Below, one piece after another: positions 55,101 to 61,741 of a stretch of DNA of 64,000 bases. This stretch comes from Myxococcus dinghuensis (lineage in GTDB: Bacteria; Myxococcota; Myxococcia; Myxococcales; Myxococcaceae). Position 1 is the first letter of the stretch. Each line of letters opens with the position of its first letter. The translations under genes were made by a program, and so were the position numbers. The stretch spans positions 124,001-188,000 of the forward strand of contig NZ_JAKCFB010000009.1 of the NCBI RefSeq assembly GCF_024198235.1, read 5' to 3'. The notes beneath the pieces were generated by a model. The model was not told the DNA's origin, ran no database searches, and saw only the letters and a list, made by a program, of their open reading frames with translations.

Positions 55101-55874
55101 GTCCCCGGCGTCCACGGTGACGTAGTCCACGTCCGGGTTGACGGCGGCGAACATGTTGGACGGCAGCGTCCAGGGCGTCGTCGTCCAGATGAGGAGCGAG
55201 GTGTCCGGCGTGTCCCGCAGCGGGAAGGCGACGAAGACGCTCGGGTCGTCCACCGTCTTGTAGCCCAGGCCCACCTCGGCGGCGCTCAGCGCCGTGCCGC
55301 CCTGCGGCCACCACCACACCACCTTGTGGCCCTGGTACAGCAGGCCCTTGCGGTGCAGCTCCGCCAGCGCCCACCACACGCTCTCCACGAAGCCACGGTG
55401 ATAGGTGACGTAGGCGTCCTTCAGGTCCACCCAGAAGCCGATGCGCTCGGTGAGCCGCTCCCACTCGGAGGTGTAGCGGAAGACGGACTCGATGCAGCGC
55501 TCGGTGAACGGCTCCACGCCGTAGCGCTCGATCTCCGCCTTGCCGTGGATGCGCAGCTCCTTCTCCACCTCCACCTCCACGGGCAGGCCGTGGGTGTCCC
55601 AGCCGGCCTTGCGGGGGACGAAGCGGCCGCGCATGGACTGGTAGCGGGGGAAGAGGTCCTTGATGACGCGGGTGAGGACGTGGCCGTTGTGGGGCAGGCC
55701 GTTGGCGGTGGGCGGGCCCTCGTAGAAGACGAAGCTGGGCGCCCCCTCACGGGCCTCGAGCGAGCGCTCGAAGATTCGACGGTCCTTCCAGAAGGCGAGG
55801 ATGCGGCGCTCCTCGGCCGGAAAGTCCATCTCCGCGGGGACCGGGTCGAACAGGGAAGGGGGCGTCTGGGGCAT
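52131..55874 (-). CDS. ileS: Isoleucyl-tRNA synthetase, long eukaryote-like type
   Basis: A 1,247-residue class I synthetase that charges tRNA-Ile. The HIGH motif is PHNGH at 61-65, followed by GWDTHGLPVEVEVEKEL. An editing domain follows (about 190-400). The KMSKS-like loop is K661-E-S-K-S-K-G-N. An insertion of about 105 residues then separates the loop from GADAFRWFFY (from 791), where the usual gap is under 20. The anticodon-binding and C-terminal domains follow. Overall sequence fits the type-2 (eukaryote-like, often mupirocin-insensitive) IleRS. ATG 55874 lacks a strong ribosome site. It may be the only or a second ileS copy; the window cannot tell. Confidence 0.92.
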   Translation of the reverse strand: MPQTPPSLFDPVPAEMDFPAEERRILAFWKDRRIFERSLEAREGAPSFVFYEGPPTANGLPHNGHVLTRVIKDLFPRYQSMRGRFVPRKAGWDTHGLPVEVEVEKELRIHGKAEIERYGVEPFTERCIESVFRYTSEWERLTERIGFWVDLKDAYVTYHRGFVESVWWALAELHRKGLLYQGHKVVWWWPQGGTALSAAEVGLGYKTVDDPSVFVAFPLRDTPDTSLLIWTTTPWTLPSNMFAAVNPDVDYVTVDAGDRKLVVAAALREELAKKLKKDLPVLATRKGRELVGLRYTPPFDTYFGREGDTRLALKDGGDDARAWRVLSADFVTLSSGTGIVHIAPAFGEDDYEAFRKDRARFAKPEEAELFCAVRSDGTFSDEVPLVAGRFVKDADKDIQRNLKERGLLLVTEQYKHEYPFCWRADDDPLIQFARPAWYIRTTAVKDRAIANNRAVNWVPEHIKEGRFGDFLDNNVDWALSRERYWGTPLPLWVHSETGEVEAIPSLQALREKPGSNLAAVEAELAVFLAGKPHESNARHLIVHKPWIDKVTYEKPGTPGRFQRVPEVVDVWFDSGCMPFAQWGFPHAPGSHDIFNKAFPADFISEAIDQTRGWFYSLLMVSTLVFDEETQARMGLKPERGWPHPYKSCIVLGHVSDKEGRKESKSKGNYTPPEIILDEVRMDFAVLSAAEAGVPAEAGAALIAREDLEGLDLTEGTKVRLFRPDRPDVAITLPLKVHKKLKRRVVLLDAQTLKTLDVAPSAKGAGVMPVEVPRLAPSERVVVKDPSAKAPGADAFRWFFYAASPTWSNTRHSLANVRLLQKDFQIKLRNVYSFFTIYANIDGFSPAEGNPDAKDAPWRAVRGSKGWREVKARPMLDQWMLSEVQLALRDVEKALDTYQVYDAAQRLVALVDALSNWFLRRSRERYWTPGFEQDKRDAYYTLYEALTTITAMAAPFIPFFADEMWGNLVRKPWPATQPESVHLADFPRVDESLIDVELATDMAAVRDLVSAGHKVRTDNKLKGRQPLARADIILARQDMAQRLAGYQGLLADELNVHAVRFVEPGSKDADVVRFRVRPNLRAVGGRLGPKLAPVRKAFDSGDGRALHRELLQTGKVVMTIAGEALAFTGEELETLVEANPGYAAAGTGSGVVVLHTELTEALVDEGLVNELLARVQGARKDLELGYTDRIRLWVDGDARVKRVTDEGRELIGRETLASEIHVGPEGLTGQEEEVQLNGLPARIRVERV

Positions 55875-55914
55875 GGTGCCGTGCTTGATAGCACCGCCCG
55901 GACGGGAGGGAAGA

Positions 55915-55931
55915 GCCCGGATGTCCCGGGC
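55915..55931 (-). terminator. Short GC hairpin after outer-membrane protein gene
   Basis: GCCCGG (55915-55920) pairs with CCGGGC (55926-55931) around ATGTC. It lies 11 bp past the stop at 55942 and before the ileS start. A short stem, so only a weak terminator candidate. Confidence 0.35.
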
Positions 55932-55941
55932 GCCACCCTGC

Positions 55942-56430
55942 TCACAGCTCGAAGGGGAACTTTCGCGTCAGGACGACTCCCACCTCGTACCCCCGGGGCC
56001 CCCGGGACGCCGCGTCCGAGTCCCCCTCCGGCCTCCGGGTGAGGGGGACCGAGACACGCACGCCGATGGCGCCGTACCCGAAGAAGGAGACGTGGGGGGC
56101 GAGGTGCAGCCCCGCCGTGGGGAGGTAGGCCTTCGTCCCCGTCTCGTACGTGGCCCCCGCCTCGAGCCCGAGGATGACGTACGTGGCCTGCAGTCCCCCC
56201 GTCAGGCGGAAGTGGCCGTCGTTCATCACCTGCGCCTGCTGGAAGAAGCCCAGCGCGTGGTGTCGCTGGACCCGGTATTGCGACATCTCCACCCCCAGCC
56301 CCGCGGAGATGGCCTGGTCCTGGGCACCCACGCTGACCAGCGGTCCCACGCCGAAGAACCCTTTCGCCTCCGCCCGAGCGGACAGCGGGGCGAGGAGCAG
56401 GAGCAGGGCGAGCGGGAGGTGGCGGGGCAT
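55942..56430 (-). CDS. Small outer-membrane beta-barrel-like protein
   Basis: A 162-residue protein starting at ATG 56430. The signal peptide is residues 1-20 (LALLLLLAPLSARA). The mature chain has alternating, aromatic-rich strands (GFFGVGPLVSVGA, ISAGLGVEMSQY, FFGYGAIGVRVSVPL) and ends VVLTRKFPFEL with a terminal aromatic-leucine, as in outer-membrane barrels. Function unknown. Same strand as ileS, 67 bp upstream of its start. Confidence 0.72.
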   Translation of the reverse strand: MPRHLPLALLLLLAPLSARAEAKGFFGVGPLVSVGAQDQAISAGLGVEMSQYRVQRHHALGFFQQAQVMNDGHFRLTGGLQATYVILGLEAGATYETGTKAYLPTAGLHLAPHVSFFGYGAIGVRVSVPLTRRPEGDSDAASRGPRGYEVGVVLTRKFPFEL

Positions 56431-56601
56431 GGTCGGAGTATTTGCAACGCGGATACCAATTGGCCCCGGCCCGAGTCCGGGTCCGGCGGTGTGCAGCCGG
56501 TTTCACGGTGCGCGCACTCCGCGACACGGCCGACCGGGGGCGCGGGTGGAGAGGTCGGCGGGCCGCCTCCCCACCCACGGGTCAGGTGACGGGACGTGTC
56601 G

Positions 56602-59600
56602 TCACAGCTCCGTGCTGGCGTACAGGGCGTCCACGCCGACCTCCATGCGCTGACGCCAGGTACCCCGGTAGGTGCCACCGGCGAAGTCCCAGGTCAGCCC
56701 GCCGACGAGGGTGGTGGGCGAGGCCTCCGTCGACGACGCGCCGCTCTGGAACGCGCCGGTGCCCGAGGCGTAGGACAGCTCCAGGTTCACCGGCAGGGTG
56801 TAGGCCGCCCCGGACGCGAGGGCGCAGCCCTTCGGGTCGCACCGCATGAGGCCGGCCGTCTGGGCGCGGCCGACGTGGGTCGCCTCCTTCAGCCAGGTCG
56901 TCCCGCTCCACCGCCACCAACTGTTCCCCGAGTGGAGGCGAATCCCCTGGGGCGAGGTGGCCATCAGGGCCGGGCTCTCCCCGGGCGTGGGGGTGGTGTT
57001 CTGCGCGGACCACGCGATGCCGTTGTGGAAGATGTAGCGGAACTCGTTGGTGAAGGACGACATCAACATGGTGGTGCCGCCGTCCGCGATGAAGTCGTAG
57101 GTGGAGCTGGGCATGACCTGCTCGGACGGGGTCTGCCAGACGCCCGAGGTGTGCATGCGCACGCCGAGGGAGTAGGAGCCGTCGCGCTGGGCCGCGAGCG
57201 CGAAGGAGGGCCCCATCACCGCGAGCCGGACGTTCTTCAAGCGGACCTCCGGATAGGAGCGGACGAGGGCCACCACGGGGGCCGTCCACGTCCGTCCCTG
57301 CGCGCTCTGGGCCGCGCGAATCTCGACCTCGCCCCACGCGGCCATGTAGCCGCTGGGCCCCTGGACCAGCAGGAGGTCCGGGTCGGTGGCCGTCACCGAG
57401 TCCAGCTTGAACGGCGCCGTCGCGACGCCGGCCTCGTAGCGCACCGTCCACACGTCCACCTTGCCGCTGGTGGAGGACGGCAGCAGGTACGTGAGGACCG
57501 CGGCGCCGGACGCGTCCATCGCCACGCGGTGCTTGTTCCCACCGGCCGCCACGCGGACGGGCTCCAGCCAGGACTGACCGTCGAACTCGGCGACGTAGAG
57601 GCCCCACGCGCCGGAGTCGAACTGCTCCCACGCGGCCACCCCGCGCCCGTCGTCGAGGAAGTGGACGGCCGTGTTGCGCACGCTGCCCACGCGCTCCGGC
57701 GTCACCAGCGGGCGCGCCGGCGCCCACTGGCCGGCGCCCAGGTAGTCGCGCGCGGAGAGCTGACCCGGCGCCACGAAGACGGCGGCCTGGCCTGCGCCCC
57801 CGGGCAGGAGCTGCGCGAGGGCATCCTCCTTGGCGCGCAGCAGGACGCCCGGCTGCCACCCCAGGGAGGTGAGCGCGGTGCCCCAGAGGTCGGTGGCGGA
57901 GGAGTACAGGTCGTCCTTCTGGGAGAGCACGAGCAGGTCGTCGCCGGAGGCGCGCGCGTCGAGCACCCGGTTGACGCCGGTGGTCGCCACCACCTTGGTG
58001 GCGGAGCTCCACGACCCACCCGCCTGCGAGACGGCGCGCAGTTGCGTGGAGGTGGCGTTGGTGGTCCACAGCGCGAGGAAGTTGCCCCGGTGGGACAGCA
58101 GCGCCCAGAGGTCGCGCACGGAGGCGGTGTCCAGCGTCACCGCGGGCTGCCAGGTGCCGTTGACGCGCGTGGAGGCGAACAGGCCGGTGCTGGCGCCGAA
58201 GACGGCGGTGAGGACGTTGCCGTCCGTGGCGATGCGCAGGTCGGTCGCGACGGTCGAGGAGACCAGCTCCGGGGCGCCCCACTGGCGCGTGTCGCGGTTG
58301 AAGAGGGCGAACTCCGTGCCGCGCGAGGAGACCCAGGCCCGGGCGAAGCCGTCACCCACGGCGAGGTACTGCGCGTCCTGCGAGGACGTGACGGAGGTCT
58401 CCAGCCACTGCACGCCGTCGAAGACGACGGAGACCTCGCTGGTGGTGTTGTACCCCGACGACATCAGCACGCGGTCTCCGTTCTGGAGGAGGGTGGCGGG
58501 GGAGCCCAGGTACGTCGCGCGGAACGTGGTGGCCCACTGCTCGCCGTTGAGGATGCGGAAGGTCTTCCCGTCGGAGTCGAGGTTGTAGAGGTTCGCGCCC
58601 ACGCCGAACACCTTGCCGTACGTGGCCGGCACGGGCGTGAACGACGTCCCGTCGAAGACGACGACGCGGTTGGGTGAGTATTGCGCGTCCGACCAGCTCA
58701 CGACGAAGCGGTCTCCCCAGGTCGCGACCAGGGGCTGCACGGTCATCGCGCGGCCCGGCCCCACCAGCACCGAGTCCGGGAAGCCCGCGCCGGTATCGAG
58801 GGCGGCGCGCACCTGCACGCCGGTGCCGGTGTCCACGTTCCACACGGCCAGGGTGCCCCGGGGGCCGGTGGCGACCACGGGCAGGGCGGGCTGGCCGGTC
58901 GTCTCCTGGCTCAACCGCGTGCGCGGCGCCACCGTGCGGACGCCGTACGTGAACGGCGCGGCGAGCACCTGGCCCTGCGGCGTGCGCACCCCCTGCACCG
59001 TCACCGTGTAGTCCGTGGCGGGCTGGAAGGGGGGCACCGGGCGGAACACCACCGTGTTCGTGGAGGCCTCGTAGTTGACGAGCCCGCTGACGCCCGCGAC
59101 GGAGACGGTCGTCGCGTCGACGGAGGCCGGGTCCAACGGGCGGTCGAAGCTCACGCGCAGCGGACCGCCGAGCGGCACGAAGCGCATGTCCGGCGCGGGC
59201 GTGGCGCCCAGGACGAGCGGCGGGGTGGGCGGCAGCTCGGTGATGAAGTCGAAGCCGCCGTACAGCGACTGCGAGTTGCCGGCCAGGTCCACCACGTCGC
59301 GGGAGCGGCCCCGGTAGCGCGTCTGGTACTTCAAGGGCTCCAGCGGGGTGAAGGCGGCCTGCAGGAAGACGTCGTCATAGCGCACGGTGCCCGGGACGCG
59401 CCGGACCACCTGGGTGCCCTCCGCGTTGAGCTCCTCGAGGTAGACGCGGTCCGTCGTCACGGAGTCCGGGCGCAGCGGCTCGGTGTAGGTCACGAGCAGG
59501 GGCGCGGCGCGCGTGGACACGCCCAGCGTCTGGTGGGTGGGCGCGGTCGCCTTCACGCGGGGCACCTCGTTGTCCAGGTACTGCGCCACGGTGAAGGCGA

Positions 59601-60474
59601 AGGTGAAGGGCGCGGCCAGCGCGTTGCCGGCCAGGTCCTTCGCCTGCGTGGAGAGCGTCCCGGTGACGCGGGCCCCCGGCGCGGGCAGGGGGTTGGGGCG
59701 GAAGAACAGGGAGCGGCTCGCCCCGTCGTAGGTGAGCGCGCCCGCGAGCGGCGCCGCGGGGCCGGAGCCGAACACCTGCTGGAACTGGAGCGTCGCGGAG
59801 GTGAGCGTCCGTGGATCCATGGCCTCCTGGAAGGTGAGGACATAGACGGGACGGGAGAAGAAGACGTTCACCTCGTTGGTGGTCGGCTGGGTCGACAGCA
59901 CGGTGGGCGCGGTGGTGTCCGCCTGCATGCCCACGGAGAAGGAGAAGGACCGGGGCGTGGGGAGGCTTCGGCCGGACACCGTCCGCACCGCGGTGCCCAC
60001 CGTCGCCGTCGCCAGCGCGTCCGGGGTGAACGGGCGCGACGGCGTGAAGGTGAGCGTCCGGTTGGCCGCGTCGTGGCTCACGGCGCCCGTCAGCGGCACG
60101 CCGTTCTCCTTCACGGAGAGGCTGCTGGGGCCCAGGGAGGCGACGTCGAGCGGCTCGACGAAGCCCACGACGACGCGCGTGTTGGTGCCCGCGGCCTCCG
60201 ACTCCGGGGCGGGCAGCACGTAGCCGATGATGCTCGGGTCCTCGCTGGGGGCGCCGCCATCGCCGCTGCCGCCGTCCTCCGGGACGCCGCCGTCGCTCGT
60301 GCCCGCGTCCGTGGGGTCTCCGCAGCCCTCGGTCAGGTCCGAGGCGGGCGCCAGGGGAACGGCCTTCGAGGGCGCCCGGCCCTCGTCTCCGTCGGGGTTG
60401 GCACAGCCAGGGGTGAAGGCCCAGAGGCCACACAGGGCCAGGGCGAAGCTCATCCAGGAAGTCTTCGAGGTCAT
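56602..60474 (-). CDS. Giant lipoprotein with bacterial Ig-like (Big_5) domains
   Basis: A 1,290-residue protein. ATG 60474 is chosen because it gives a proper lipoprotein signal ending TPGC (Cys 24); the ATG at 60540 would bury it. An Asp/Gly/Ser linker (TDAGTSDGG) follows. At least four Big_5 domains span about 75-490: SIIGYVLPAPESEA, APTVLSTQPTTNEVNV, TFQEAMDPRTLTSATLQF and VSFDRPLDPASVDATTVSV. The C-terminal two thirds (about 510-1290) repeat short strands of the kind WSDAQYSPNRVVVFDGTSF, likely a large propeller. A surface protein of unknown ligand, divergent from the TetR gene. Confidence 0.82.
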   Translation of the reverse strand: MTSKTSWMSFALALCGLWAFTPGCANPDGDEGRAPSKAVPLAPASDLTEGCGDPTDAGTSDGGVPEDGGSGDGGAPSEDPSIIGYVLPAPESEAAGTNTRVVVGFVEPLDVASLGPSSLSVKENGVPLTGAVSHDAANRTLTFTPSRPFTPDALATATVGTAVRTVSGRSLPTPRSFSFSVGMQADTTAPTVLSTQPTTNEVNVFFSRPVYVLTFQEAMDPRTLTSATLQFQQVFGSGPAAPLAGALTYDGASRSLFFRPNPLPAPGARVTGTLSTQAKDLAGNALAAPFTFAFTVAQYLDNEVPRVKATAPTHQTLGVSTRAAPLLVTYTEPLRPDSVTTDRVYLEELNAEGTQVVRRVPGTVRYDDVFLQAAFTPLEPLKYQTRYRGRSRDVVDLAGNSQSLYGGFDFITELPPTPPLVLGATPAPDMRFVPLGGPLRVSFDRPLDPASVDATTVSVAGVSGLVNYEASTNTVVFRPVPPFQPATDYTVTVQGVRTPQGQVLAAPFTYGVRTVAPRTRLSQETTGQPALPVVATGPRGTLAVWNVDTGTGVQVRAALDTGAGFPDSVLVGPGRAMTVQPLVATWGDRFVVSWSDAQYSPNRVVVFDGTSFTPVPATYGKVFGVGANLYNLDSDGKTFRILNGEQWATTFRATYLGSPATLLQNGDRVLMSSGYNTTSEVSVVFDGVQWLETSVTSSQDAQYLAVGDGFARAWVSSRGTEFALFNRDTRQWGAPELVSSTVATDLRIATDGNVLTAVFGASTGLFASTRVNGTWQPAVTLDTASVRDLWALLSHRGNFLALWTTNATSTQLRAVSQAGGSWSSATKVVATTGVNRVLDARASGDDLLVLSQKDDLYSSATDLWGTALTSLGWQPGVLLRAKEDALAQLLPGGAGQAAVFVAPGQLSARDYLGAGQWAPARPLVTPERVGSVRNTAVHFLDDGRGVAAWEQFDSGAWGLYVAEFDGQSWLEPVRVAAGGNKHRVAMDASGAAVLTYLLPSSTSGKVDVWTVRYEAGVATAPFKLDSVTATDPDLLLVQGPSGYMAAWGEVEIRAAQSAQGRTWTAPVVALVRSYPEVRLKNVRLAVMGPSFALAAQRDGSYSLGVRMHTSGVWQTPSEQVMPSSTYDFIADGGTTMLMSSFTNEFRYIFHNGIAWSAQNTTPTPGESPALMATSPQGIRLHSGNSWWRWSGTTWLKEATHVGRAQTAGLMRCDPKGCALASGAAYTLPVNLELSYASGTGAFQSGASSTEASPTTLVGGLTWDFAGGTYRGTWRQRMEVGVDALYASTEL

Positions 60475-60918
60475 AAGGGAAGGGCGTGACGGGCGTCGCG
60501 AGTCGCGGCGCCGGTTCGGAAATCGAGTTGCTGATGTCATAACGACAGGCGGGCGCGAGGTCGCACGGCTCGCGCGGATTCACGTCCTCTCGTCAGCCGA
60601 GAGGACGCCGTCGGTGAAGTCCCACCGCGAGTGGCGGGGCGTGCGCTCCCGCCATCGCGGATGTCGCGGACACGAGGAGCGGGGGCGACCGGTGGCCCCG
60701 CACGGGTATCCATCGAGCACATGCAGCGGAGTAACGGATGTCGCGACGACGAGGGATGTACCGTGGGTGTCTGACGTTTCGTCGGCTTGCGCGGGTGGGA
60801 CCCGCGCCGCGTCGTGGCGACAGACCTCGTCGGTCGGGTGCGCCTGGGCTACTGTCCCCCGGAGCCCGTCCGTGGGAGGTCCGGAGGACGGGCTTCGTGG
60901 CATCAGGGAGTCGAGGGA
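60475..60918. other. 444-bp divergent non-coding region
   Basis: No gene is evident. CGGATGTCGCG occurs twice in direct orientation (60658-60668 and 60735-60745), 77 bp or about seven helical turns apart; the second copy is part of GTCGCGAC, an 8-bp palindrome. These could be sites for the adjacent TetR protein. GAGGGA just before 60919 is the tetR ribosome site. Confidence 0.35.
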
Positions 60919-61518
60919 ATGGGCACCAAGGAGCAGGACGCACGCGAGCGCATCCTCCGCGCGACCATCGTCTGCATCGAGCGAGACGGGCTGGACGCCA
61001 CGGGCATCCGGGAGATTGCCCGCGAGGCGCAGGTGAACAGCGCCGCCATCAGCTACTACTTCCGGAGCAAGGAGAAGCTCATCGCCCAGGCGTTGGAGGA
61101 GACGCTCGAGCAGGCGTTCGGGAACGTCCTGGTGGACTTCGACCGGCTGCGGTCGGAGGGCCTGGGCGTACGCGAGGCCTTCGAGACGCTGATGGAGGAC
61201 GTCATGGGCAACACGGGGCGCTATCCGCGCATCGCGCACGCGCACTTCCATGACGTGCTGGTGCACCAGCGCTACGACGGCGCGGCCATCCAGCGTCTCA
61301 ACGACTTCCTCGCGGAGCTGGCGACGCGGCTGGCGCCGGCGGCGCCGAACCAGTCCGCGCAGCGGCTGCGCATGGCGCTGGCGCAGGTCTGGTCGGGCGT
61401 GGCGCTGCTGGCGATGATGCCCCGGGTGTTCGACCAGTTGTTGCTGCTCGACTTCCACACGCTGGAGACACGCCGGGCGTGGGTGAAGCAGACCGCTCGC
61501 CTGGTCTTCGGGGGCTGA
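60919..61518 (+). CDS. TetR/AcrR-family transcriptional regulator
   Basis: A 199-residue protein. ATG 60919 has GAGG 5 nt upstream. Residues about 8-58 are the DNA-binding domain: RERILRATIVCIERDGLDAT, IREIAREAQVNSAAISYYF and RSKEKLIAQALEET, a clear TetR helix-turn-helix. The rest is the helical ligand-binding and dimerisation domain; the inducer is unknown. It is divergent from the giant lipoprotein gene and upstream of the metalloprotease. TetR proteins usually repress their own promoter and neighbours. Confidence 0.9.
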   Translation: MGTKEQDARERILRATIVCIERDGLDATGIREIAREAQVNSAAISYYFRSKEKLIAQALEETLEQAFGNVLVDFDRLRSEGLGVREAFETLMEDVMGNTGRYPRIAHAHFHDVLVHQRYDGAAIQRLNDFLAELATRLAPAAPNQSAQRLRMALAQVWSGVALLAMMPRVFDQLLLLDFHTLETRRAWVKQTARLVFGG

Positions 61519-61741
61519 GCGCGCGCGCCTGCTCGCCCTCGAAACGTCCACGGCGGTTCATACCCGCAGGCCGCTCCCCAGTCGGGTCCTGGACGGGACG
61601 ACGGGCGGACGAGGCAGGTGCGCCAGTGGGCAGGACAGTTGGAGCAGGATGCGGTTTCCCGCTGCTCGGGGCGCGGGTTCGACTGCGGCCGCGCTCCTCC
61701 GCGAAGGAGGACGCGCTTCCAACCGTTTCCGGGGGGACCGC

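Noticed and set aside
52215-56042. Long plus-strand open frame of about 1,275 codons
   Set aside because: It is the antisense shadow of ileS with biased composition and no domains.
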